Assembly: GCF_965363235.1 (NCBI RefSeq)
Contig: NC_134844.1
Coordinates: 21,372,646 to 21,436,645, forward strand
From: Mytilus galloprovincialis
Lineage: Eukaryota > Mollusca > Bivalvia > Mytilida > Mytilidae
Reading direction: 5' to 3'
Length of the DNA: 64,000 nt
Below are positions 1 to 13,900 of this stretch, piece by piece (position 1 is the first letter of the stretch; each line of letters begins with the position of its first letter). The position numbers were made by a program, and so were the translations under genes. The notes beneath the pieces are model-generated. The model was not told the origin of the DNA. It saw only the letters and a program-made list of their open reading frames with translations, and did not search any database.

Positions 1-435
1 ACTTCAATTAAACTGACTGAAAGATTATGATTTCATCATATGAACATCAGGCACAATCCTTCCCGTAAGGGGTTTAGTATCATACCATCATAACATATAT
101 GAGAAGAACATAACCCGTGTCATGCCAACAACTGTTTTTAGAATAAATGTGTTTAGTTCCGACGCAAAGACCTTATCAGTGACTCAATATTAACGCCAAA
201 ATATGCAATCTTTAATGACTTGACAACAGTATCGTAATTATATCCCTTCTTAATAAGTCTATTCAAAGGTTTTGTAAGTTTATGAGGTGAATACTGACAC
301 CTTTGTGCTTTATAAAGAATATTTCCATAAAAAATTGGATGTGAAATACCTGAACGTATAAAAAGTCTGCATGTTGAGCTATATTTACGAATGATGTCTT
401 TATACCGATGATAAAATTTAGTAAATGTTTTGACT
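1..435 (-). mobile_element. Retroelement fossil, C-terminal part of a bivalve RT-like protein family
   Basis: Minus-strand translation gives stretches such as KFYHRYKDIIRKYSS and SGISHPIFYGNILYK. These match the C-terminal part of a high-copy reverse-transcriptase-like protein family I remember from mussel genomes. The element class (Penelope-like, DIRS-like or other) cannot be decided here. It runs off the left edge and is an old, broken, partial copy. It probably lies in an intron of gene A, between the last MAM exon and the missing membrane exon. Confidence 0.5.
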
Positions 436-611
436 AGTTATGAATACCATAATTTGCTATTGAAAGAAAAATCTAGAGAAGAAGTTTGTCTTATAAACCC
501 AACACAGTCGATGACTTCATAAAGTAAAGACGTCATGGCATCACAAATGAATCGACGCACGACTTTTTAACAACCTTTTAGCTTTTTCTTTTTTGACATA
601 TGAGTTTCTTT

Positions 612-715
612 TTATAGTGATTATGCGACTGTCATACAAGTGAAAGGTTCAGCTAGTTTTAAAACAAGGTTTTAACAACCATTTTCTAAATAAGAAAATG
701 CCTAGACCAAGTCTC
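612..715 (-). repeat. Fragment of mussel interspersed repeat family C
   Basis: Contains 'GCGACTGTCATACAAGTGA' and 'AAAACAAGG' in the order seen at 3690-3960, and inverted in the copies at 15205, 20668 and 37008. It is a short truncated copy. The rest of 440-917 shows only AT-rich sequence with no supported exon. Confidence 0.5.
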
Positions 716-917
716 TGCACTTAATAATAAAAGATGTGTTAACATAAGAGGAGCTTGTAATTTTTACACAGGGCATTTGTCATAGCAGTGAACTGACAGT
801 TACTGTTGCAACAGTATTGCAATTTTTAGACAGGATATCTAATTGATTATAAAATAAAGGTAATTATAATACTTTTATTGACCTAATGCAAGATTGGTAA
901 TCAATTGTAAAACGTAC

Positions 918-999
918 CGTCTGAACAGTTGTACAGTTTAGGATCATCTACAGAAATATCACTCCAGTAACTTTTTAACTTAGTACCTTCAATTATAAA
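918..999 (-). CDS. Gene A exon 7, MAM domain end
   Basis: 82 bp, identical in length and phase (0 to 1) to the gene B exon. It encodes FIIEGTKLKSYWSDISVDD and LYNCSDG, the MAM closing block with the last cysteine. Donor g|gtacgt leads out of the window to the left. Confidence 0.8.
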
Positions 1000-3900
1000 C
1001 TGAAAATGCAAATACAATATTAAGTCATTTGTGAAGATTGTAATGAAAGAAGCATTTATCTATAAAGATTTGATGTTACAGAACACATGCTTTTTAAACT
1101 TTTTGTTGCATTTTCTTTTAAATCGAATTCACCTTGGCTTAAATGAACTGTTTAATACTAGTTAATAAAAATAATTTACATAAATGCATTAAAAACCAAA
1201 AGGTACTTTGATTTACTAATCTCAAGAACGTTTTAAACGTTGAAAGTAAAGGATATTTAAGAAATCATAAAACCAATGTGTTTTGTTAAACAAGTATAAG
1301 GCGAAAAGTTTCTATTTTTCATTTTTCTACTGGGATTCACCTAATGTGCCATTTTAAATTGTGTGATAATGGAAGACAAATTTACATAAATGCATTGATT
1401 GATACATTTAACCAAGGAACTTTATATTTAACAAAACCATATAAGGTAAAGGTAAACTTGTTCCGTCATGTTCTCTTCATTTCATAAAATATAGAGATGA
1501 AGACCTTCTATATAAACGTGTGTAACAAACCATGACCAAATACAAAAAAAGGCTGCTAGGTCGTTTGTATAAACAGATTAAATTGTACTGCAATCAAATG
1601 AACCACAAAATTGAAACATTCTTTGATAATAAAAAGAGTTATAGAAATCAAACCACTGACCTGAATTTTGCAACTCACAATTTTGTTAAAAAAAAAACGT
1701 TACGTCAACAAGAACAAGGAACAATTAATTCTCTTTTCGGTCTGCGTTTAAACGTTGCCAAATTCGTTGTTGAATCATAAGAGGCAGTGATTCCGATAAC
1801 TTAAGTTTCAACTGTTTGGTATATTTTTTTCCGGATAAAACAATACATGTACGTTGTCAGAAAATATAAAATTCAATTGTACTCGCTACGAAATAGGATA
1901 ACAGCTCGGCTAGCCTCGTTTCCCGTCCTGTTTCCAAGTTTCATTCAATAATATTTTCCGACAATGTAAATGGGGAATGTGTCAAAGAGACAACAACCCG
2001 ACCAAAGAGCAAACAGCAGCCGAATGAAACATAGAAATTCACTAGAATAATGTTCATGATTTTTTTTTAGGAAATTTTACAAATCAAATGGCCGCCGTCT
2101 TTAAAATGGCCGCATTTCCCGCAAAGTTTGAATTTCAGAGTGGATTCATAGCTGAACATGGTCTCAATGACATAAACTACACTTATGCCAAATTTCATGC
2201 TTTTACCACAATCTTCCAAAACTCTGCACAAAGTGACTGGACTGTGTCACTCTTACGTGCTTACATTATGCAGAACTTATTAACCGGGTTCTTCTTACAA
2301 AATATTGCTCAAACATAAGAATAGCAAAAAGGAATAAAATTGACTCTTTCTGAGTTTTACAATTACCATCATGAATTGATTGATCGACACGAGCTATTCG
2401 TGTTAAACTCGCTGACAATAAGATTTTGCGTTGTTAGATCTTAATATATCAGAATAGTTGTCTGATTTGTATTTTACCCACTGCTACACTATGAATTAGT
2501 GAGATTTCGCATTGAAGTAATGCATGTAATGCAGAAGATAGCATTGTATTGAGGCGGAACACACGATAATCTCATTTAAATTTATAATCTAGAAGTAAGT
2601 TACCTATCACATGCATAGTTACCCTAAAAGACGTTTTTCGTTTTCCAACTGGAAATTGTCCTTTTATCCATTCTTCCCCTTGATTCCCTGAAACTTCAAA
2701 CTTTGCTGTTTGTGATAACGTGTCAGTTTGTCCCATGTCTTCAATATATATCTTTAATTTTCCAACTTCTGTTTAAAAAATTAATAAATATGAATTTCTT
2801 GCTTTTTTATGAATATTAGTAATACATCATGTCAATGTGATTAAAAGGTCAACGAAGCCCGGTTATTTAATTTCACATTCAGATATATTGATTTCCCATT
2901 AACAATTCGATCTTTTCTGGTTTGCTTCCATCAATATATCCACCAGAACTAGATCATAAAGAAACAACAGTCAAGGCTTCCCTCACCTCATTTTAAGACT
3001 TATACCTCGAATTTGACATAAACAATCATCTCAGTACTGGAATCTATGACAAGCGAGACGATTTCAATTTGGAAATATTCAATTTCCTCCACCTAAATTA
3101 CAATATACCTACTCACCTGCATATGGGATATATATATTCCAAATTATTTGGTAATCAAGAGCTTTGAAGCTCCTACTCAGATTTTGTAAAACGTCCCCAG
3201 TGTCTGAGCAGAAAATTGATGAAAGAGGAGTATGTCAAGAACTTCTCATCCTTTTTCTATAAAAGTTCATCGGTACCAAGACCTTGTTGATAAATATTCC
3301 ATATCAACTTCACAAATAATACACGATGGTCTTGAATTATAGATTATTGGTACTGACGTAGTTTATTGTCTCAATAACGTGTTGTAATATTCTTTTATTT
3401 GTCTTTATGAATACTACTTGTATGGTTGAGTCCGTTTATGTGATATCCATTAGACGTGACTCTGTACCTATTTATCCCATCATCGTGCTATTCTTTTATG
3501 CTATTTTTTGTATTTTTGTCTTTCATTTTAACTAATGTGCGTTTTCTATGTCTTTTGTGCTTCTTTGTTACATATTTCTTTGTTTTTTATAGTGATTAAG
3601 ATTATAACACAATGTTGACTACTGTACCCCTATTTTTTACATTGTTACCTATTATGTCTGTTTGTTTTGTTCACATATCGTTTTCAATATAATAGAATTT
3701 GATGCGACTGTCATACAAGTGAGTGGTTTAGCTAGTTATAAAACAAGGTTCAATTAACCATTTTCTACATAAGAAAATGCATGAACCAAATCAAGGAATA
3801 TGACAGTTGTTATCCATTTGTTTGGTGTGTTGGAGCTTTTGATTTTTTCATTTGATTAGGGACTTTCCGTTTTGAATTTTCTTCGGAGTTCAGTTTTTTG

Positions 3901-6900
3901 GTCATTTTACTGATGAAAATTTTAAGGTTTGACACAGAAGTCTATATTGTGGGTCAATCGCATGAAAAAAGGATGGATTCTTTTTTTAAGATTGTATTAA
4001 AACATGTTTATCTGTACAAGGTTATTTAAGGAATGACTGTATAGTAATATCTTTTCTGTATATGAACGAATAACATAAAAAATGTGGTGCACACTAGATA
4101 ACCGGCGTATTCTGATAAGGAGTAAATTTTGATGACGTCGCGGTCACTTGACAAAATTGTGTCTATGAGCTGATATACAAAACACCTTCAGCCAATCAGG
4201 GGATGTGTTACATCCAAAATTAAATTATTGAAATATATGTTATAATTTCAAAAAAGATATTATGTTATTTTTCTAAAATTGTATTCTACATTTTTGTAAA
4301 TTATTTTAAAATCAATAAATTAGGTTTTAATTCGATTCCGTTAAAATTGTCACAAATATCAGTCTTTTACTCAAAAACGTTGAAAAGTTCCTTGGGTTTG
4401 ATTTTGTAGACAACGCTGTATATGCAATATGCCAAGACGTAAATAGAGTCCAAACCGGCCCATAAAGAATTTTCAGTTGATTGATGAAACAGGACAATTG
4501 TTTTTTTTTTTTTTTTTTAATTTACAGTCTTTGTAATGTTAAAATATTACCAATGTTCATGATTGTATTGAAACTCGTACAATTTAAACCAAAAAACAGG
4601 TTTTATTTAATAAATTCTTTATATACTATCTTAAAAAATTTTAATATTTTTTACGAAAATTTGCAGAAAAAAGTCAGAAGAAACAAATGGAAACATTTGC
4701 ATTGAAAAATAAAGACTGAGTAACAGGAATCTTACTTAAACTGGGATTGATACCAGGTGCTCCGGTAGGGGTATACCGATCCCGGTCATAAAATTGCATA
4801 TCGAGGAAAACAGCATCTTTCATAGATTTGATTTTAATACAAAGGAAATATAATCTCATTTTGGTGAAGCCATAATTACAATATTGCAACAAAAAGGACC
4901 AACAATAACAAAAACTTGATTAGAAGTAGTAATTCAATCAGTTTAAGTGATACCTTTTCTGAGATCATTGACATTTACCTAACAAGAGATCAAATAAAAT
5001 ATATGCACAATACCTTTTTATCAAAATTTGATTTGAAAAATTCAGGCATGGAATATTTGTTGGGCTGTTTTCTGCTTTTTGGTCGGTTTGTTGTCTCTTC
5101 GACACATTTCCCGTTTTCATTCTCAATTTTTTTTGTTGGAAAACACTACAATAGTTTCTAGACATATGAGCGATGCAGATGTGAAAATAATGACTTTATT
5201 AGTGTCCAAACTAAAAAGTCGAAGCAAAACTTGAACATGTGGTAACACTAAATTCCATACAGTATAACAAGCGATTACAAGCTATGACTAATATATTTGA
5301 AACCGCAAGTCTTTCATGGAATGGTAATTATAATGTGTTGAGCAATGCTTACGGTTTAATCCAACTACTCCCCACATATGATACCATATCTCAAAACATA
5401 GACCGCCAGTTGTAGCAGGATAGTTCCGAGATAATAGTCTGGCTTTGTCGTATATTTTTATAGGAGATGAAGATTCCATAAACATATAATGCCCTGAAAT
5501 AAACAAGAAATCCGATTCACATAGCCGTCATATGATGCAGTTATCAGTTCAGATAAACACATTACTTTATATGTTTGAAATACATGTATGTGTATTTTCT
5601 TTCTTATTTGCGCCTAATGCACAAGGAAAATGATTCTTCGTTTGAGTATACTTTATAACATTTATTCGGTAACGTATTCCTTTTTTTAATTTAAAAAAAA
5701 AAACATTTTAAAATTCATCGCCTTCGAAAAAAAAGTACTTCCATTTTCCTACCGTTTCCACCTTTCCCCAGGGTATGGTCATATTTCGGACCTGTGCGTA
5801 GACTAGGTGTAGTACCAGAATTCAATTTCCATTCAAAGTTTGCTTGTTTATCATGTTGCCAGCCACAAATATTTTCATCTTCAAAATCACAATAATTTTC
5901 TGGTTCTACATCTGCTTACAAAATAAAAGCAAAGAACTGCATAAGATAATTTACAAAATAACATTGAAATGCTTTATTCCAAATGTGTTACACACAAAAG
6001 CATGTACCATAGTATCAACTCTGCGATTAGTTTTCTTTTATAAATGTATTATTTCACTCAAATATTTTGCTTTATATAAAAAGTGATTTTTCAGTCTGCT
6101 GTCGAATGACACATAGAGGCGCTTGTCACATGAGCCGATTAATATTGTCAAACAGTTATATTTTTTTTGTTTTAAATTATGTGTTATATTTTAGACATTG
6201 CTCCAAATCTATCTGTCTTTTTTTTGTAATTGTCTGTCTTTTTTAAGTGGTATGTTTTATATGTTTTATTTGTTTTGTTTCGTTTTTCATATTAAATTAA
6301 ATGCTTACTAGATCTTATTTTTACATATGTGTTTTTCTATGAAGAATAAATATAAGATTTCTATTTATCAATATATCGAAATGTCAAACAGTAACGCCTC
6401 CATAGCTAGCTGTTGTATGGTGCCGGCATTTAAAATTCTTGTTGAAAACTCTCATGAAAACTAACAGTAATTTAAGTTAAGTCACAAGTAAATCTTCAAT
6501 ATATCTTTCTTGCTTTAAATTAAATATATCAATTTTGTTTTTGAAAGAATCAATTTAAAAAAAAGTTTGAATTCGGATGAACATCAAAGCATACGTACAT
6601 TTACAGGAAGGGACAGGGGCACTCCAAGCTGTACCATCACAAGTGATCAATGTCTCGCCTATTAATTTGAGTGTTGGAGCACATTTGAATTCTAGTACAG
6701 CACCTCCTTGATCTTTAGTGACTGTAAGATTTTCTGAAGACTGAATTTCATCACAACCGTTTCCTAAAAATAAGTAGTTTTCTGGGTTATACTTGTTTGT
6801 TTTAGGATATTTTGTCTGCCTTTAGAGATGATTATTCATAAAAACAAAACATTTTGATTTTTGATTATTTAGGCTTGATTTTATTTAGATCTCTTGTTTA

Positions 6901-7085
6901 TGATTGGATTTATTGGCTAAACATAGTGGGTGTATATTGTGCAGTTGTCGTATTTGTGGTTAGAATTGACAATAAAGTTGTTTTTAGTTTGAATATTTTT
7001 TTACTACATTTCATGAAACAGCTTTAACGTAAAATATATCAAAAATAGTTTTCTATCCCTATATTTTTGGCGATCAACTGAACTG

Positions 7086-7119
<34 letters not shown>

Positions 7120-7871
7120 CAGTTTATTATAGTGTCACGATCCAATATACATCATCATATACAATATAAAAATCTTTAAAACCATATTAGAATCCTGCCT
7201 TTAAGACATATGAGACACTTTCATCCTTTACAAACTAAAAAAAATTATACTATAATGTAAAAGAAATATAGTCACTTAGAACAGTTATCTATCTGAAAGT
7301 ATACTAGTACACAAACATTTCAGTAAATATCAATATTAAACATTTCTGCTAATGAATAAAGTGATTGAATGAATTCGAAAATATAAAAATGCATTAAAAC
7401 TGGACAGAAGAAACATCTTTATTATAAAAAAAAATAGTGTATCTATTGAAAAAAAGCCAGACTTTATTTTCCAAATTTCTTTATTTCATTGGCTATTTTC
7501 TATCAAATCATCATAGATAGAGAAAACGGTTCACAGCTTATTTATCCAAAAAATCCGATTCAGATATTTTAAAGTCAACATAACCGTAATAAGCAATCGA
7601 CAGTTGCCATTAATCTAAATGTTGTGCTTTTGACAGTTCTCATTGATTTAGATTTTGCGCTTTTGGATATTATTTAAAACAATAATAAACAGAGAGAAAC
7701 TACAAACAGCAAAATGTTATTAAGAAGACAAAGTTACAAAGAATTCAACAGATGAAAATCTGAAACTGTCTCCTTAAATGAGTTAAAAACCCATAGGTAA
7801 CTTGACGAATATTTTTGTCAGATATTCGGATTAAATCTGGTAGATGGCGAAATATTGATGAAAGTGTTGTA

Positions 7872-7914
<43 letters not shown>

Positions 7915-10900
7915 TTTCTATTTTACATTTTTTAACAAGTAAGCCACTTTTGAGTCTCTAGTGTATTTATCCTGAAATAAATTTCTTATTTTTAGATGGA
8001 CACTGCATGTTGTATAATGTTGCTCAAAGCACTTATTTTCAATAAAAGATATGTTGCCAATGTCGTCTTTATTATCAATTTGTATATAGCACAACTATTC
8101 GCTTTTATTTTAATATTATGATTGTTCAGACCGTGCATATGATTGGTTTACCGTTCACAACATTCTAGGGTTTTAATTCGAACTAACAAAATAGTTTGAA
8201 GTGTGTCTCCATTGCATTGCTGATTAACATTGTTGAATCATACATTTATGCTATTCAGTTATGTTGGTTTAAATAATTATAATGATAATAATAATAATAA
8301 TAATAATTTATTTTATTAAAGTGTTTCATTCTTGTCTACAGATTTTTATACAGATTATATAATATACATTGCACAATAATAGAATAAGACAAATACCCAG
8401 CCTAGATAGGCTTATGAGACACTATATATACAAATATATATATATATCTATTTAACAAATACAAATTGAAAAATATAGTAAAATGTTAAAAATGTTTAAA
8501 ATTATCCGGATATTTCACATCATAAAAAAAAATTAAAATAAGTAATTAAAAAAACATGTCTTTTAAAAATGAAAATGACAAAATTAAGTATGACGTAAAA
8601 TATTTATGATATGTGATAAAAAGAATATATTTTAAAGAGGTTATATAAACAGAATGTGAAGAATAAAATAAAGTAATCTTGTTGTTTTATTAAAAACCTT
8701 TTAGTAAAATAGTAAATAAATACAACATGAATGAAATGAATTAAAAAAATAAATAAAAAATGTAACTTTGACTTTTACGGAAATATACAATCAAGAGTGT
8801 AAATTGCTTTTCAGTGCGCGACGTCTTCTTATCATATTATGCACCAAGATAGATAACTCGTATTGTAATTCAGCATTCTGAATTAAAAATACAAATTGAT
8901 TAAAATCTGACTTTGTACAAACAGAATTATCCATGACCATAGCTCTGTGAAACAAATTAAACCTTAAGTCACTGTAAATGTCACAATTAATCAAAAAGTG
9001 TATCTCATCTTCTACAACATTATTACAAAAATGGACAAATTCTTTCTTCTAACGGTATTGGTGGTTTTGTATAACTAGCCGTCTCGACAGACAGAGGTAA
9101 AGTTCCACATCTAAGTTTACATAAATTACTTCGCAAGTGGCATGGCATTGCGTTAATAACATAGTGTTCAGGTTGAAGGTCCTAATTATAACGTCTATAT
9201 AGCCTCAACTTGTTTCCATTCACATTCGAATTGTCATTCCAAAGTTTGGTAAACCACAACTAAAATTGAGAATGGAAATGGGGAATGTGCCAAAGAGACA
9301 ACAACCCGACCATAGAAAAAAAAAAAACAACAGCAGAAGGTCATCAACAGGTCTTCAATGTAGCGAGAAATAACTTAATCACATTACAGTTCCAAGATCT
9401 ACGTTTTCGTTTCGACCATAAATGTATCGTATAGAAAGTACGAGAACTATCTGAATTTTCAAGTTTATAAAAGAATCTCAAAACTTCCAGGCTTTGTTTA
9501 GCATGACATGACAGCCATCCTAAATCACCCTGTATTGCAGTATTGCTAGTCAATTTAATCACTCCAAGGAATATTTTACTAGGCTAGCCCTGTTTTTGAA
9601 CGTTATTAATGAGTCTATGTTCAGTAAGTCCCCATATCGATGCACCATATAACAATATTGGTTGTACCAAACTTTCATACAACTTTTTCATTTCAACTTT
9701 GATACGTCATACCACCATAAGCGTAAAATTTCACAGTCAAATAGCTCAAAGCTCGACTGGCAAATTTAGAGAGTTCTTTGAAGGCTTTATTCCACGTTAC
9801 ATGTTCACTGAACCAAATACCTAAATATTTGTATGAATCTACATATACTAAACTATGACTTCCACAGAAAAAATGACTGTAGAACGTTCAACAGAGCTAG
9901 GCCTAAAATGTTTGACATTTGATTTACTACAATTAATACTTAATCTCAATTTATGGCACCATGCATTAACACAATCAAGCATACATTGTAAACTAGCCTC
10001 AGTTGGACCTAGTAAGACGATATCGTCTGCATATAGTAAGATGCTTACATTTATACTATCAATATCAATACCTTAATTAAAGACTTAATTTCTGTAGCTA
10101 AATCATTAATATACAGAGCAAATAGCGTCGGAGAAATCAAACACCCTTGTTTCACACCACATGAAACCGGAAACATTGACGTAAAGACGTTGTTAACACG
10201 TACAGAACATGTTGTGTTGTCATACAAAGATTTAACAGCATTTCAGATTTTTCCGTTAACACCAAAAGTTTGTAATTTAAACCATAAACAGTCCCGATTC
10301 ACATTGTCGAACGCCTTCCTCAGGTCAATAAAGCAGGCAAATGTTGGAAGACGTGAAAATTTACGGTCATTGATGATAGAGTACAGACTATATATTTGAT
10401 CTAGGCAGTTTCGCTTTCTACGAAATCCACATTGTTCATCAACCAATACACCCGAATCTTCAATCCAATCTCCAAATCTAGAATTAAGAATGTCACAGTA
10501 AACTTTACATGGCACTGACAAAAGTGTTATCCCACGATATGACAAAGGAAGCCGAACGTCTGTACTATTTGGTTTCACTATTGGATTTATAATTCCTTGT
10601 TTCCACTCAAGTGGCAAAACACCGTTTTCAAAACAAAATTTATTATCTTTTGTAACATATCGATACAGGTTTTGTTTTTTAGAACTTCTGCTGGGATATT
10701 GTCCATACCAGCTGCCTTTCTAATTCTAATCTGCTCACCGCTTTCTCAACTTCACAACGAGTGATGGGTTCGTTCAAACAAGATGTATCAACCAGTTCCG
10801 TGTCTGATGAAATTTCCCCCTTCTTTATTCTGTCTAGGTGACATTCATCATATAACATGCTGTCAGTTTGATCGTTGAACAATGTTTGATAGTCCGTTTT

Positions 10901-13900
10901 CCACCTTTGTAATACACATTCTTTGTCCGTAATAACTTCCCCAATATCATCAATAACTTCCCACGGTATTTGATCCCGCCTGTCATTCGAAATTCCAATT
11001 TTGCCAATTTGTTTCAAAAAATATCGAGAGTTCGGTTTTTCAAGTTCAGTCAGCAAATCCATTTGAAGTGTATTTTGATAAGTTCGTTTTGCTTTCCGTA
11101 AATGTTTGTCAAAATCGTTTCGGTCAAAACAATACTCTTGTTTTAATTTACGTTTAATGTTTGTGTGGTCACTACATTTAAGCCATAACTTTTCCTGTTT
11201 GCTTGCTGAGTCCCACTCCGTTTTGTAGTAAGTCACTCCAATAAGTCTTAAAGAAAGTCTTTGCCTTACTTTGCTTCGATTTACATTCATAATTGATAGG
11301 ACTGGTTACAGTAAGGCCGGCTTGATCCATTTCGTTCATTAAAAAGTTAGTGAAGGCCCCATATGCTTCGTTGATACATCTATTTGATGAAAGTTCATTT
11401 TCAATGCGGTTGACAGTTTCTCTGGTTCTTTTAACACAATCTTCCGAATTCAAGAATTATGTTGTTAACTTTGACGTATCATATCTTTTATTTCCCTTGA
11501 AATGTGTTTCAAATGCTGGTTCATCATTCGGACCTTCGTTCATAACAACAAATTTCTATTCAAAAATCGAATGATCCGGTGTTTTATCGGGCACGTCCAT
11601 ATAGTATCGGTCGGTTTAAATTTACTAGTGTTTATACTTTTTTAAACACACTCTTAAGAATCAGCACTAGGGTTAAACACTTCAGTCTGTCCAAAAAAAA
11701 ATCAAACTCGTTTTGCTTCTTGAAAGTTTTCAAAATGGGTTTGGATAAGATCTTCGATAGTTGGGATATATAAAACTTACTTACGTATACAAACAGGTGG
11801 TGGAAAATTCCATTTGTTGTCTGAACAGATGATAATTTTTTTTCCAAATAACTTGTATTTACGAAAGCATCTGAACCTTGCAATTTTGCCTCTATTTCGC
11901 AGTCTTACTCGACCGTGTGCTGGAATATCAACGTTTGTACAATTGTGTCCAAAAACTGAAAACAAAAATATAAAGAGATATACAAAATAGTATCTTATTG
12001 TTCCCATATTTGAGGTTCGTGTTTATAATACCATACTAGTAATCATTCATATTTATTAGCATCTAAAAATATACAAAAAATGTCGAGATAATAGTCAAAC
12101 ATCTTTGTTACGAGAGTACTGACTCGCTGGATGAAATGATACTGTTTCCAATAACTATTTTCACCAGCCCAGTAGTTAGCACTTCGGTATTGACAGGAAT
12201 ATCAATTATATCGTCATTTTTATAAATTTACAGTTTGCAAAATAATGAATTATTCGATATACTAAGGATCATTTTATACCAGATATAGATTACCTTAGCC
12301 CTATTTGGCACAACTTTTTGAAATATTTGGTCTTCAATGCTTTTCAACTCTATACTTGTTTGGCTTTTTTAACAATTTTGATCTTAGCGTCATTGATGAG
12401 TCTTATGTAGATGAAATGCGCGCCTGGCGTATCAAATTATAAGCCTGGTACCTTTGATAACTTTTTTGAATTCACGCCTGAAAGGTTTACACCATCAAAA
12501 TTAAAAAAAAAAGAACATCAAAGTACCAGTATATATTCTGAATAACAGCTATAATCAATATATACTGATTTTCAGAATACTTTTCAGATTTTACTGCATC
12601 AGTACAATATATATGGTCATTTGTTTTATTACAATTTTACTGTATACTTTTAAAATCCTTTAATTTTTTGTATATAATATTTTCCTACCACGTAACTGAT
12701 TTCGATAATTGTGATATGTGACCTACACACTGAAATCGGTATAACCATTATTGTCTAACAATATTAGCAGGGAAATTCGTGCATAATTTGGCAGGGAAAT
12801 CTAGAACAGAAGTCCCTTTTCCTACCGATAAATGAATTTATCATATAAGCGACAGGTGAATGATGAAGAGCACTTAAAATACATTTAAATTTCTATCACT
12901 GAAAAGTCATTTTTAGCAGATCTGAATGATTTTTCATTTTTCATTTTGTGGCGTCTTATATCTGACTATGTGGTATAGGCTTTGCTCATTGTTGAAAGTC
13001 GTACAGTGGCCTATAGTTGTTAAAATTTCTATGTCATTTGGTCTCTTGTGAAGAGTTGTCTCATTGGCAATCATACTACACCTTGTTTTTTGTACATATC
13101 ACCAAATAAGTATAAGAAATGCATACACAGTCTAGAAAAGCAAGACCTTTTGTCATGTTAAAAGCACAGAGTGTCTGTTTGGCCATTAGTGTTTATATGT
13201 GAGATGTCTAATGATCAGACATTGTTGTTTTGAAAAAGTAATTATCAAAGTCAAACGACAATGATTTAAGTTTTTTTTTCATGCAATACAATTTGTGAAT
13301 ATGGCCGGATCCAAGATATTTGAAAGAGGGTGTAGTTCCAGATAATTCGATATTTGCTGACGATTATACGGTAAAAAATTATATAGATATTGTAGAAAAC
13401 ATGAGATTTTCAAATTTATTTAGCGATCGAAAGAGGGTGTTCATCCTCTACCCCTGTATCCTCGAATGCACGGTTAGGTATACAAGGACAAAAATATCGT
13501 CCCATACATGAGTATAAGTAACGACGAAAAAGTACTATTTGATAAATATATCAATAATATGAATATCTGCCCACATCGAATTATTTCTAATTAAATTATA
13601 GAAAAAAAATATTGAAAAATGGTCGAGTACACCTTTTACATTCGGGTGCGTTCGAATCTACTTTAAACTTTAAAACTTGTAAACACCAAAAAAAAAGACA
13701 ACCTTTTCGCTTCGGATTTCATTATTTTAATATTTTCATGCTAAATGTTGTCTTCGTAGTTTTTAAAATTCTTTGAGAAGAACTAAAATATGGGTCAAGT
13801 GAAATGACAAGAAATGATGGGTGTATTTGATTACAAGTTGCTAACTTACTTATTCCATTATAATATTTGTGTTAATAATATCATTCAAAGTTTAATGACA

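Noticed and set aside
4674-4892. Minus frame between two MAM exons of gene A, considered as an extra exon
   Set aside because: Exons 5 and 6 join directly in phase, and the frame contains the 'CAGGTGCTCCGG' repeat.
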